From positions 558,001 through 622,000 of the forward strand of contig BEDY01000003.1 in the NCBI GenBank assembly GCA_002335605.1: a stretch of DNA of 64,000 bases, read 5' to 3'. The notes under the pieces are model-generated. The model saw only the letters and a list, made by a program, of their open reading frames with translations, did no database searches and was not told where the DNA came from. The translations under genes were made by a program, and so were the position numbers. Shown in pieces: positions 42,292-54,028 of this stretch; positions within the stretch are counted from its first letter, which is position 1; each line of letters starts with the position of its first letter. Source of the stretch: Prillingera fragicola. Lineage: Eukaryota; Basidiomycota; Tremellomycetes; Trichosporonales; Trichosporonaceae.

Positions 42292-44922
42292 CTAGTAGGC
42301 AACGCCAACCTCGTGGCTGTGGGCGTCCTCTCGTCCAATAATGTAGCGGCCGTCGTTTGGGTTGAGTGCAACGATCGAGGCGCTCATGAGGTCGTCGTCT
42401 GAAATGTCAGACGCCAGCGAGAGAGACGAAAGAGACGAGCGCGCGTCGTAGCTCGCAGAGGTGACATGGCAGCCAGGGATTGAGGCAATAGTCGAGATCG
42501 TGGTCGACGTGCTCGCATAACTGTCCCGCTGGTAAAGCACCGGGGTGCCGTAGAGAGCGACGCGGTGAGGGTGAGCCGCCGCGGCCGACATGCGGTGAAC
42601 GCGCAGAGGAGGCGAAGGGGGAAGAGGAGATCCGGGGTTGGACGAGACCAGCTCCTCAACGGCAGTCTTGCCTGGAGTTGAGGGCGACTTGTCCCAGGCG
42701 CTAGGAGCAAGCTCGAGTCCAAGACCGAGCCCGGGGTTCGTGTCGTCGCCGAGAGCCTTTGCGGCAATCTTGGGCGTGCTGGGGTCGCTGGAGTGGACGG
42801 GGAGGTCCAGACCGAGGCTCGAGCCAGCCGAAAGCGACATCAACATGTCGTTGAGGGCCTGGTCGGGCTCGGACGCGGAAGCGAACGACGCGTGCGAGAT
42901 TGACGAGGGGAAACTGGCACCCGACGCCGAGGAGGGCATGCTGTCGTGCGACATGAGCGACGGGAGCGAAGGGTACGAGATGAACGGCGGGCTGGGAGGA
43001 AGCGGGTCGTTGGGTGCGGGGCAGCCCTCAAAGGTGCCAGGCGAGCAGCCATAAGTGTGGTACGGCACGGGCTTGCGACGCGAAGGAGTAGCCGGAGCAG
43101 TCGCAGAGGAGGGGGTGACTGGAGTGCGCGAGGGAGGAGTCGCAGGAGCAGTAGCCGTGGTGATGGGATCGAGCTGGACGGGTTTGGAAGGCGTAAGCTC
43201 GTCAGTAACGCGAGGCGAGTCGAAACGACCAGCGGCGTGAGCGGCAGCGAGCTCGAGGTCGACGCCGTCCATCGAGGGAAGATCGCAAGCCAGAGCGGCA
43301 AGCTCGGCCAGCGAGCGCGAAATCGAGCGTCCATCGTCGTGAGCCTGGTACAGGCTCTGGTTCTGGCGAGCGGGTGACTTTGGTCCACGAGGAGGGGCCT
43401 CGACATCCTTAGGAACCACCAAGGGCGACTTGTTGATGACCAGTGGCGCGGTGGTGGCAATAATTGGCTCCTCGTGCTCCTCGGCAGTGTGCACCTCATG
43501 GCTGTCGTCGGCAGACGACTCGTCCTCGCTCTCAAGCTCATCAAGAGGCGTCAGCTCGAGCTGGATAGGGCTACCCTGCGAGAGCTCGATGGCGTCGTCC
43601 AGACGAGGCGAGGCAGAGTGGAACGCATTGTCATCGTCAAAGTTGAGCAAACGACGCACGTCATCAATCTCCTCTTCCTCGTCCTCTTCCTCGGGCATCG
43701 ACGCGAGAGACTGCGCCGATCCCGGCCGCGAACCAGCGGCACTCTCGACACGAGGCGCCTCGTCGTCATGTCCAGGCGTCGCGGGAATGACATTAAACAT
43801 TGGCAGACCACTCTCGTCCTCGGCCTCAATGGTAGGCAGCATTGGCCGTGGGGGCGTCACTGGCGCACGCGTAACGGTCGGCGCTGGCGAAACTGACGGT
43901 GATGGCGCTGCAGCGGTACTTCCACAGGAGCTGGACGGCGAGCCAGCGATTGGTCCGAGGCCGCTGGCATACTGGTGACCATGTGACGAGGCCGTAAAGT
44001 AACTACTGCTGTGGTCGTGCGACGAGCTTGCGGGCGAGCACGACGTGGGCGAGGTCGAAAATGGCGATACTGGAGGTGCAACGGCGTGAATCGAAGTGAT
44101 GGACATGCGCGTCCTAATGGATCCGGGCTGCTGGGGACGCGAACTGCGGCGACGCGTGCCACCAGTAACAGTGGGTGCGTTCGAGAGAACCGAAGCTGGG
44201 CGGATGGGACCCGAATTGGACGTCGGAATAGACCTCTGCGAGTAAGCCCTCGAGGACGGACGCGACGAGCGGCGTGCCACAGACGAGGTGCGAACCGGAA
44301 GGCTGGGAGGCGTCGACGCCGCTGAGGATGACGACGACGCAGGCGAGTACGAAAATGCGCCACTACTCTGCGAGTTGTACATTGAGTGGATAGGCACGGG
44401 CGAGACGACGTTTGAGCGGTCGATCGGGGTGACAGGCGTGGCTGGTGGCACAGACGACGAGCGCACAGACGGCGAGGGGAATGAGTAACCTGGAGCCTCG
44501 AGTTGCGGCGATGAAGGGTTGGGGCTGCTGGCGCCGTGGAACGCGCTGGGCGGGGGTAGAGCAGCACCACGCTCCTTGGGCGAATGGGTGAAGCGCACAC
44601 CACCGCCGTTGGCGCTCTGGTCACCACCGCGGCTTCCTCGGCGGTTGAGAATGGGCTTTGGCTTTTCGTTGGACGAGTTCCTGCGCACGCGGCTTCCCTC
44701 TGGAGCGGGGGAGGCGTCCCTCTTCTTCCAGAAGAAGAACTTGCCCTCGCTCGCAGAGGAGCCAGTCGTCGGCGCACTCGTGCTGAGCAAAGCCGCGCCA
44801 GTGCTCGTTGGGGTGGTGGGACTCAAGTCGGGGAGGGGAACATTGGTGTCGACTTGGGGTGAAATCTTTCTCAGCCTCGACCGCGAGGCCTTGTGCTGCA
44901 GCGTCTTGACAAAGCCAGACAT
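42292..44922 (-). CDS. large intron-less disordered Ser/Pro-rich protein, unknown function
   Basis: One uninterrupted exon encodes 876 residues, unusual beside its intron-rich neighbours. It starts MSGFVKTLQHKASRSRLRK, a basic amphipathic stretch. Long Ser/Pro/Thr-rich regions follow, with motifs such as FFFWKKRD, KPKPILNRRGSR and VRFTHSPKERG that recur in fungal cytoskeleton or polarity scaffolds, but I cannot name a family. Acidic patches (EEEDEEEEIDDVRRLLNFDDD; EDESSADDSHE) and a Ser-rich conserved C-terminus, ending NDGRYIIGREDAHSH near the stop, complete it. It is probably heavily phosphorylated and may act as a scaffold; that is inference from composition. Confidence 0.75.
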   Translation of the reverse strand: MSGFVKTLQHKASRSRLRKISPQVDTNVPLPDLSPTTPTSTGAALLSTSAPTTGSSASEGKFFFWKKRDASPAPEGSRVRRNSSNEKPKPILNRRGSRGGDQSANGGGVRFTHSPKERGAALPPPSAFHGASSPNPSSPQLEAPGYSFPSPSVRSSSVPPATPVTPIDRSNVVSPVPIHSMYNSQSSGAFSYSPASSSSSAASTPPSLPVRTSSVARRSSRPSSRAYSQRSIPTSNSGPIRPASVLSNAPTVTGGTRRRSSRPQQPGSIRTRMSITSIHAVAPPVSPFSTSPTSCSPASSSHDHSSSYFTASSHGHQYASGLGPIAGSPSSSCGSTAAAPSPSVSPAPTVTRAPVTPPRPMLPTIEAEDESGLPMFNVIPATPGHDDEAPRVESAAGSRPGSAQSLASMPEEEDEEEEIDDVRRLLNFDDDNAFHSASPRLDDAIELSQGSPIQLELTPLDELESEDESSADDSHEVHTAEEHEEPIIATTAPLVINKSPLVVPKDVEAPPRGPKSPARQNQSLYQAHDDGRSISRSLAELAALACDLPSMDGVDLELAAAHAAGRFDSPRVTDELTPSKPVQLDPITTATAPATPPSRTPVTPSSATAPATPSRRKPVPYHTYGCSPGTFEGCPAPNDPLPPSPPFISYPSLPSLMSHDSMPSSASGASFPSSISHASFASASEPDQALNDMLMSLSAGSSLGLDLPVHSSDPSTPKIAAKALGDDTNPGLGLGLELAPSAWDKSPSTPGKTAVEELVSSNPGSPLPPSPPLRVHRMSAAAAHPHRVALYGTPVLYQRDSYASTSTTISTIASIPGCHVTSASYDARSSLSSLSLASDISDDDLMSASIVALNPNDGRYIIGREDAHSHEVGVAY

Positions 44923-47252
44923 TGCCAGCTGCGGTGTATGGAGTAGTGTAGAGGAATGGAAAACAAGCTACCAACAACAAAGGTGTGGGGCGACGATCAA
45001 CTGGTTGTGGAGTCGGGAGGGGAGGAAGAGCGCAAGGACGGGATGCGCGTTACGCGTAACGACGGTGGATGATTGCCGTGATGATGATGGTGGCGGCGCC
45101 GGAGCAAGGTGGGCGGTGGACGTGCGTTTGACCCGGGGAGGAGGTTTGTCAAACTGGCCGTATCAAACGAGTGTGGAGAGCCAAGGTAGGCGATGTGGTT
45201 GGGAGTAGAAAGGAACGAGGTAGATGCACAAGATGATGAGAGAAAGAGGAACTACCTATGAACAAGGACAGTGAACGCTGCCGTACATGACATGAGACGC
45301 GTTTGACTGTGGCCTGCAGGCAGAGAGAGGTGTCGTTTTTCCTTTTACCAAAGTAGCAAAAGTTAAAATGGAGTCGCGTCGTTGGTCAGGTCCTGGCCGC
45401 TTTCTCCCTGCTGGTGCTGCTGCTGCTGGTGCTCCTGCTCCTGTTGCTGCTCCTCCTGCTCCTCCTGCCTGGCTTGGCTTGCTGCTACCAAAGTCACCGA
45501 GTCTATTTCCCTTGCCTTTCCCTGGTCCTACTGCCCTGCGACTCCTTCCCTTCACCCTGGTCCCTGTAGCACACCTCACTACGGCCTGCAGCTACCTGCC
45601 TGCTCAGCTGCCTGCTCCACAGATCTGCGACACTACTCTAGCCAGCTCAATTGACCAACTGGGCCCACCCAAAGTCCATTTCAAGCCACCAATTATGCCT
45701 TGCTCTGCGCGCTCATGCCAAACCAGGCACCATACCCCCTTGCTGGGCCGAGGGGTGTACGACGCGTCGTCAGCTGTCGCCGCTACTGCTGGTCGTACAA
45801 TGATCAATCCTTTGTTGGCGCGGCCATGCATTCAGCTAGGTCCCTTGCATCCTTTGTCCCTCTGGCGAGTCTGGCCACTGGAAGTAGACAACGCAAGACA
45901 TCCCCAAGAGAAGTAGATGGCGAGCACAACCTTGGCGTCGACTACCATGTCGCTTGAGAGCTCAAGCTGCACCAGCTGATGTGGTCCAAAGGCCCCGTTA
46001 TCCCGTATCTGACACAGCGCGGATATGGTTGCTCACATGCTCATGCTCATGCTGCATGCGTGCATATGCGCAAGGTCGTAGCCCCCGAGATAGGCCGTGC
46101 ACACCCAACAATAATAATAAACAATCAGCCCTAGTACCCTAGAGAAGCCGACTTGTCCATCCATCGATCCATCGAGACAAAGTGTGCCATTCGTAGGAAG
46201 ACGCCAACGCCACCAAGAGTCACGAGAAGAAGGGTGGCGAGCCGCTCAGCCGTCGATTAAACGACGGGGGTTACTCCGAGACCTTCTGTGCAACGCGCAG
46301 ACTTACAGCTGTAAGAGCATGTAGGAGCTCTGAGGAATCGATTGGGGAGCTGCACTCGCGCAGTACCAAGAAGCGGGGTACTGTGCATCGTCTCTTGCCG
46401 CATCAGTTGAACCAGTGACGAGTGAGACCCTGCAGCGAGATAGCGGCAGCGGCACCCCGCGTCGAAACGCAGGACCTAGCCACGACGCGTCTTTCTTTCT
46501 CTCCCTCTTCGCCGTAATTCAGACTTTCAATGGCGCGGGAACAATTGAAGCACCCATAAAGTCTGATAATAAAAGCCAGTCTGGCCGCAGAGTCCAAGAT
46601 CTTGGCGTTTTGCCTCACCAGGCCCACCAGGGTGAGAAATACCAGCAAGCTCTCACACTGGCGCGACTGGCGTCGGCAGAGTTCAAGCCAAGCGGCGCAG
46701 GACGCGTTCTCTTGGGTACTTGAGTGTCTGCGTGGTCGATACCGATCCGGACGTCCTGGCCAAGAGGAGGAAAACAAAGTTTACACGAGTTTACCAGGGT
46801 TGGGAGCAAGGGTTTGCCCAGCTTGGAGGATACTCGGCCAGGGTGTGGCGCCACTGACGTTCTGGCTCGCCGAATGTCGAGGCTTACTGAGATTCAGCAG
46901 GGCAGTGGCCGCTGTCGAGCCTTGAATTCATCTCTCGCATTCGTAGCGCCTAGCACGTGTGCGGTACCATGCCGACCCAACGGTGACCGAACCACTCGGC
47001 TGGCATCTCCCTGTGGACATATATGGATGATACTTGCAAAACACTGCTAACCATAGCTAGAGTGATCACAATAACGGGGGATCGTGGATACATCACTAGC
47101 ATTAAACGCATTAACACTACTAAGCTGGTGGGCGTCATTTCTAAGACGTGCGCGCCGAGGGCTAGTGATGAATGGAGCTATGCGCGGCGGCGCCGTAGCA
47201 GCGTGAATGGCAGCGCCGGACCGCTAACCGCGACGCGCGCCGCAGCGCTCAC
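44923..47252. other. 2.3-kb gene-poor region
   Basis: This lies between the starts/ends of two minus-strand genes. It includes a CTG/CTC-rich microsatellite tract near 45410-45475, a CCATCGAT-type short repeat near 46157-46172, and an ATAATAATAA run near 46110. Protein-like fragments occur on both strands at 46415-46925, but none chain into a convincing model. The 600 bases next to 44922 probably hold the promoter of the 876-residue protein. Confidence 0.45.
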
Positions 47253-49148
47253 CTAAGCCTTGTCCTTTTTCCTCGGCTTCTGTCGTCCCTCACGCTTGGC
47301 CACTGCTCGTGCCAGCTTGAGGCCGCAAGCATTACACAAGTCCTTTACTCCATTCTCGCCCTTGCGCCATTCTGGACTCTCGCGCGTGCCGCATCCTCGA
47401 CACTTTTCCACATCGCCTGGTGGCCGGACCAGCGGCCTCGTAGAGGTCGACCCCGACGCCCGCGGCGGAGTGGGTGTGCCGTCGCTCTGGGCTGAGAGAT
47501 GCGGCGCGTGGTGGAAAGCGGGTGCGGCCGGCGGCTGCCCGTCTGCTGTGTAGTGGGGGTAGTGGTGTGGGGCGGCTGGTGGGTATTGCTCGTAGTGGGC
47601 GGCTCCGTTGTTGTACGGCGCGGCCTCGTACTCTGCTCCGCCGCCGCCGCGCCAGTCTCGTGGAGGAACAGCGCCTGCGCTGTGAATGCTGCCGGTAACG
47701 GCGTTGGACTGGTTTTGACTCCATCCATCGGCAGCCGTCGGTGTCATGGGCGAAGGAATCTCATACAGCTTGGTCGTTTGGAAGCACGCAAAGATGACCG
47801 AGCCATAGGGGATGAAGACCGAGTTGACATGCCGGTGCACGCCTTCAGTACGAATAGAGTGCTCGGCTCCAAATCGGGTCGTGCAGTTTGTCCGCGTCTC
47901 TCCCGGCTTGGCCGCGAGCTGATTCGGATCCATGTCGACACCACGCATCAGGTCGGCATACTCGTCGGCATCGTACAGGCCATCGTACTGGACTGGCTGG
48001 CTGGCTGGTCGCGGCGGAGGCCATGTGAATATCGGTCCGTTGCCGCCTCCTCGCGACATGTTGGAGTGGAGTTGGAAGATTCGTGTTGGGGGGTGTCGAG
48101 TGCGCGGTGGGGGGACAATGTGCGTAGCGATAGACTGCTTAAGAGCCTGGATTTGCTGGAGACCGATGTCAGCAACCTTCCGTTTTTGTCCAAGGCAAGC
48201 GATGGGTGGCGCTTGCTCGCTTGACCAAGGGATCTCGCGCTTACCTCCTCTGGCATGGCAGTAGTTCCACAAAAGTTGGACCACCCTTCGTGTCTGCGGG
48301 CAGGGTCGTTGTTGGCCACAGGATCCTTGTCCTTGATGGCGTGGAAAAAGGCTAGCAATAGGCCGTCGGCAACCTAAAAAATGTTGTCAGCTTGCCGTTG
48401 CAACACATGCCCGAAACTTACCCAGTTGAGCACCAGGTCAATGATCAAATAGTCGTCGTCCTCGGTCACAGTACTCATATCACTCGGCACGGCGTTATCC
48501 TGAGGAGGGCATCCGAGAATGGCACGGATGCGCGACAGACGAGCAAATCGCATCCTGGGCCAGAGTCAGTGATCCGCCACCAGCTCCCCCGAGCCTACCT
48601 TGTGACACTTCCTTGCAGGTCGTCCGACTGCATGGCACTGGCGAGATCGTTGCGAGCCTCTGCCTCTGTTAGCTACCATCCTACAGAGTCGCACACGACT
48701 CACGCTCTCGTTCTGCTGGATGGATAAATTCGATGACGCCACGCTGCATTATGCTCACTTGCTGAGCAGCGAGGTGCTGCCCAAGCACGGGATCGAGATA
48801 GACAAACTTGAGCTCAAGCTTGCCATTGGGGCCGGGTGCATAGCTCGGCTGGAGGAGCGCCCAGTAGCAGCGGACGACGCCGAGGCGCTGTATTGTTGCA
48901 AGTCCGAGTGAGAGCGAGGGTCAAGACAAGGGACGATGACGTGTGTGGGTACGTTGAACGTGGAGGGTGGGGAGGGGAGCCATGGTCGTGCGAGATGGTG
49001 CCGAGCATGGGATAGAAGCAGGTGGGTGTTGTGGACGACGTGTTGGGCGTGGATGGGACGGGGGGATGTTGGTCAGCAATGAATGTTGTGAGGCGTAGAT
49101 GGTCGCCGCAGGTGTCTGTGGGCTACTCACGGGTGCTGGGACCGACAT
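47253..49148 (-). CDS. WC2: White Collar-2-like PAS/GATA zinc-finger transcription factor
   Basis: WC-2 pairs with the blue-light photoreceptor WC-1 to control light responses. The C-terminus has a zinc finger [18 protein letters not shown]…CNAC with an 18-residue loop (C-x2-C-x18-C-x2-C), the spacing seen in WC proteins rather than the 17-residue loop of classical GATA factors. A basic tail follows. Upstream is a PAS domain assembled from short exons: [42 protein letters not shown], then across introns [20 protein letters not shown] and [14 protein letters not shown]. The ATG at 49148 ([13 protein letters not shown]) is the likely start, but the first exon join is not resolved and an earlier exon is possible. 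About six introns. No LOV Cys motif is present, as expected for WC-2. Confidence 0.87.
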
Positions 49149-50211
49149 GGCAGCTGTGATGACAAAGGAGGCCCCTTTGGCCGGGGTCTGTAGCTGTGTA
49201 TGTATGCGAGTAGAGTGTTGTGGATGTGTGTCGACGGATAAAGAGAAATGTAGGCAGGTAGGTAGAAAGCAATAGCAAAGAAAGTGACGTTTGTCTCGAT
49301 CGCTCCGACTCGATCGCACCACCCGCCCGTCCTCGCAGATCCTATCAACCCTCGTACCTGGGAAAATAACACAATCCAGCAACAGCTTCTGCTACTGCTG
49401 AAGGCGGCAGGCTCCACCACACGCCAGGCGAAGGAATGCGTAAACTCTAGGTCGGTCACCCTCTCACTGGTACTTGTAGCCAGCGCAAGATCAAAATGGA
49501 CAGCGAAAAGGGATGGGCGAATGGGATTGTGTAGAAAGAAACAAAGGAACCCGCACTGCCTATCCACACTTGTCATTTTCCGAACACCACTACTGCCAAG
49601 TCTGCCGAGTCGGCAGCATGCACATCCACAATCCCAGTGCGAAGACGCACGCATCAGCGCCTCTCTCGCCCCATCTCTCCTGCCCTTCATCACCGCGAAG
49701 GGATAGGCACATGTGGACATCCGGGCGGTCTGTGCATCGCCCGCTGCGACCGGCTCGGACACCCCCAATCAAGCAGTCCCACCGCTAACGCTGACGGAGC
49801 CACTGACGACGCCGTTCGGAATTGACACCCGTCTACAGCCTGCTATTACCACCTCGGCTGCTCGGCTTGCGATTTAAGATCCAAGGGATCTCTTTCCGTC
49901 GTCACTGCTCGTCCGCTCGTCAGTCACCATCTGCCTACTGTCCGACCCACAGCCCCGGAACCCAGGGTAAAATGCGTCCGATCACATTTGGAGAGCTTCT
50001 ATTACGCAGGTCCAACAGTAACAGCAGCGTCATGGACCTGTCGTCGGACCTTGGGGCCTGCGAGGCAGTGTATGCCGTGTCGGCTTGTCCGATGCCTGTT
50101 TGCCATGTGCATGCCACATGGGCACATACTGGCTATGTTGCAGATCGCAAGGTCATCGCAGCAGTCTGACAGCCCAACTCCTGTATGACTACAGCATGCA
50201 TACCTCGCTGT
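49149..50211. other. intergenic region upstream of the WC-2-like gene
   Basis: About 1.06 kb separates the WC-2-like start from the stop of the Med1-like gene. It should include the promoter of the former. No credible coding frame or RNA gene is seen. Confidence 0.5.
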
Positions 50212-52205
50212 CTACTTCAACCCCTCAACCACCCCGCGCACAAGAGCGACCACGTCCCTCCCAGCAGCGGTAGAAGCAGCAGCCACAGCCGCCTGCACGC
50301 GGGCCAGCTGCGCGTCGTCCAGCTCGCCGGTAGCCGTAGCAGCCATATACGGCGCCGCAGTGCTAGGGCGGAGCTCGAGGGTGATGGTCTTGTAGCCGCC
50401 CCCAAGCTCCAGTGGCAGCGCGACACGGACCATTTTCTGGTGCAGCGTGACAGTGAGAGGGACAGCTGTCGGGGCAGCGTCGAGGTCCGCGTCCATGTCG
50501 TCGTCGCTGTCATCGTCGGCGTCTGGCTGCACCTGCATCGCGGGGTCAAATGCCGTGGCGAACAGCACATTGAGCACAAGCTGGGCACGCAGCGCGCGTG
50601 TGAGTCGGCCAAACTCGTCCCACGAACTGGGCACGCCGACACGCCCGACAACGTAGCCTTCCGGACCCGGGTGGGCAAGGGACCAGTGCTGGGCCAGTCC
50701 CGCCGGGTGGTGCACAAACTCGGCGCCGTAAGGGAAAAGAGGGAGGGATGGTTCACTTGATGCTGCTTCCAGCGCGGCTTGATACTTTCCGTTAGCTAGA
50801 TGCACTGTGTTGGTCAACTCACCAGTAGACCTTCGAGTTTGATAGACGGCGCATAGGCGCTCGCCTCGCTCTCTTCTGTCTCGCTAGATTGCAGCCATGT
50901 ACGGCGCACAACCAGCCCGCGGCCACCAGCGCATGGCGTGGGGTTCTCGTCAATAAGCTCCACGAGCCACGAGCCCTTGCAAATGCCCACATCCGAAGGG
51001 TCCACAGCCATCGCATCGTTGCTGGCGCCGTTTGCGTCGCCTGTTCCGTTGGTGCTCTCTGGCAGGGGCGGCGGCACACTTTCACCGGGGCTGGCCGGAC
51101 GCAGGCGCAGAGCAGGATTTCTCAGTCCAGGTGCCGAGTCGAGCAGCCTGAAGCTGGGATACAGCCCAGCGTTGACATCGGGATAGAGCCGCTTATCCGC
51201 ATCGTGCCCTTCGCTCGTCGCAGTCTCGAGAGCAGCAGCAAGCACCTCGAGATCAGCAAAGTAATCTGCTGACCCTGCCGCTGCAGCCTCAGCAAGCTCG
51301 TCAAGCACCTTGAGCTCGGTGAACGCGCCGTACAGTGCCCCCACAGTCGTCTTGAGCCCCGCCTCGCGCTGCTCCGCGACGGCAGAGTTCCAGACCGCAA
51401 GATGCTTGCCCAGCGCGCCGCGAAGCACACGTGCCACCCAGTCGCTCTTGCCGTCCTCACCAGAAGGGGTGACGTGGTTGGCAGTGACTTTGACGAGGCG
51501 GACTTTGCCACGGTCAATGTCGCGGGGCACAGTTGCTGCTGATGGCGAGGGGGCCTCGGTTGGCGGCTCCGTGCCGTCATCCTCGCCTTCGGGTGCGTCG
51601 GCTTCGAGATCAATGTCAACGACAAACCGGGCGCCGGCAATAGTGAGGGATGTGCGGAGGAGGCCAAACTGCGAGTCCTCGGTGAACACCTGCAGACCCA
51701 GGCGCTTGCACACGGCACCGAGGAGCTCGGCGGGGGCGAGCGTGATCAGGTCGGACGTGGCGCGCTGAGCTGGCGGAAGGCACGACAAGGTAGTTCCAAG
51801 AGGGAGAAGCATCGATTCCGTCGTGATGCTACGCCAATCAGCAATGTCTCTCATAATGCTGCAATCTCACACTTCTCGCAAAGCCCTCGCAAGCCGGATC
51901 CTCTCCTTCTCGTCCCTCCCCCTCGCGAGCGCCGTCTGCGCACCCTCGACTACCTCTTTCAACTTTCGCAACGCCTCGACCTGCCCCTCGGGCCCAGGCA
52001 GCGCCGCGCGCGCCTTACCCTTCCACGCCGCGGAGGGCAAGGGCCGGTACGGGTGGAGGTAGGGTAGTGTCGGCGACGGGTGGGCCGAGACGTGCGCGCG
52101 CAGCAGCGTGTGCAGCGATGTCAGCACTGTTGGAGAGTTTCCACCGTCTGGGTGTTTTGATGTCGCCCCAGATGTAGAGGACGTGGCCGCCGCCGGGGTG
52201 GTCAT
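50212..52205 (-). CDS. MED1: Mediator subunit 1-like protein
   Basis: Med1 is part of the Mediator middle module that links activators to RNA polymerase II. The minus strand gives an N-terminal exon (MTTPAAATSSTSG… to RIRLARALRE) with a helical charged region. It is probably spliced by a GTGTGAG donor to an exon with LGLQVFTEDSQFGLLRTSLTI, ARFVVDIDLE, GKVRLVKVTANHV and LGKHLAVWNSAV. These follow the Med1 order: 'V/F-DI' strand, 'g-V-x-k-V' strand, then helices with a 'L-x-x-L-D-E-L' turn (FTELKVLDELAEA). A last exon after an intron near 50765-50820 ends RGVVEGLK. Length is about 590 residues. The family call rests on pattern, not identity, so moderate confidence; no competing family fits better. 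Confidence 0.6.
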
Positions 52206-52363
52206 GTTGGATGATGGTCTTGTTGGAACAGAGATCAATCGCGAACCAAAGAGTTGGGCCGGCGACGGAAGCAAATCGCCCTCCACCCTCACCATAGCAT
52301 CGTGCAGCAGTGACTTCCAAAGATGCATCAACAGCACTGCAGGCCCTAGTATACATAATCCTT

Positions 52364-53768
52364 CTACAGCTTTGCCTTGTCATGCCGATCCTTCTCCCTC
52401 CTGGGACGCATGCCCCCTCCAAAGTCGGCGCGGACAACACCCTCCTGTGATGTGGCAGCCACCAGCACGCCCTTGTCCGTGTACAGCAGGCCGCGCACAA
52501 AACCGCGGCCAGACGCAACGTCTACCATAACCGATTCCATGATGTGGAGGAGCGGCGCCGAGGGGTCAAAGTCGTCTGGCAGTGCATAGTAGTGCGTTGT
52601 GTGGTCCAGTGATGCCTTGTCGTCAGCTTGCTTCCGACCGGGCGCCAACTCACCATCATGCCGAGACGAGGCTTGGACTTTCCAGACAGACCAATGCTGC
52701 GTGCAGCTGTACCAATAAACTGAAAGTCGGCCATGAATCCCCAGAAGCAGCGCAGTGAGTTGGCGTCAAGCTCCTCGCCGTTTCCGAGGCGGGGCTTGAG
52801 CCAGATGGCACGGGTTGAGCCCCACTCGCCGGCTTGTTGCCTAGCAATGGCGATACTGACGGGTGATTGAGTGCGTTCCTACAACCGTCAGATTCTAGAG
52901 CTGAAACTGACAACAAAACGGGGAGCACTCACATTGATATAGTTTTGTACGGCCACTGCGCGCTTGCCCAGGTCAGCCCCCTTGGCCCGCGCAGCGTCGA
53001 GGAACGACTGCCACTGCTCCTCCTCAATGATAGCCGAGCCCCACGGCATAATATCCTTCGGAAACTTGATCCGGTACTGCGGCGAAAAGGGAATTGGGTG
53101 GCGTCCAACCTTGGGAATGGTAGAGTCGCCGTCGTGGGGAATGTCAAACTTGAGCGACTCGGTAATGGTCGGGTCGTCCTTGCTATCCTTTGCGGTGTCG
53201 TCGTAGCGCATCAGATCAAAGCTTCCCTGATCAATATCCTTTGCCTCCTGGGCAAAGTCAGGCAGCTTGATGGGAGGCGATATGAACGAGGCCATGAGAA
53301 TGAAGACGGTCTGGTTGTCCTGGAGCGCGTGCACGAGGCTTCAGGTTAGCTGGGGCCCTGCAGATATCGTGGCCTACCGAGTAGCATAGCTCTTGCCGTC
53401 GCGGAGACGCTCAACAGTGAAAGTAATCGGCATCTGTGAGTTTGCACTCGGCAAGTCAGTCCTACATTCATTGGCCACCTCCGCGTGACGATCCGTACGG
53501 TAGCAAAAAGTAGCACTTTTGAAAGTATAGTCAGCCTCCATCAACAGGTAGCAGTGAGAAACCGACAACGTACGTGCTGCGAGTGAAGGTCCTTGTCCTT
53601 GACTGTAAGACACGCGGCCATGAGCGACTGCGCAATGACCTGGCCGCCAAACACGCCTCGGGCACCGGACGGTGTCCAGAGATGGTTTGACACGAATGCC
53701 TGCAGACCGCGCACGCGCTTGACGGGCGTGACGGCCAGCGTCTCGGTGATGGACACAAGCGGGGCCAT
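52364..53768 (-). CDS. acyl-CoA thioesterase II (TesB/ACOT8 type), peroxisomal
   Basis: TesB-type thioesterases hydrolyse acyl-CoA to free acid and CoA; the fungal/ACOT8 type supports peroxisomal beta-oxidation. The product begins MAPLVSITETLAVTPVKR and shows the first hot-dog half with GARGVFGGQVIAQSL. A spliced exon has CYRTDRHAEVANE-like sequence and FTVERLRDGKSYATR, typical of TesB. Then come LQDNQTVFILMASF, ARQQAGEWGSTRAIWL, and the second half with DFQFIGTAARSIGL and ASLDHTTHYYALPDDF, which holds the expected catalytic Asp. It ends in AKL, matching the PTS1 peroxisome signal (S/A/C)(K/R/H)(L/M). The four exons or so are separated by short introns. A role with isocitrate lyase in fat use is likely. 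Confidence 0.93.
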
Positions 53769-54028
53769 GGTGCTTGTAGTTGCTGGGATAGCGAAGAGAG
53801 TGAGATGGCGATGAGAAAGTTGTGGGTCTTGGTCGTCGTGGTGGGGCTACATAGTCACTGGTGCTCACTCCCTCACCGGCCGGTTACAGAATTCCCGGCG
53901 GCCGTACCACGGACATGACCCAATCGGCATCTTGCAGATTCATCAAACGTGCCCAACATCCCATTTTCAAGGGCTCCATAACTCAATGCAAATGCAAATG
54001 TACGCTACTCTAGTACGATGACATCTAG

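Noticed and set aside
45400..45480. CTG/CTC-rich tract as a possible coding repeat
   Set aside because: The surrounding frame is low complexity with no start context or domain; best read as a microsatellite.
46415..46925. Overlapping plus- and minus-strand frames with protein-like pieces
   Set aside because: Several short stretches read plausibly on both strands, but no phase-consistent chain with splice sites could be made.
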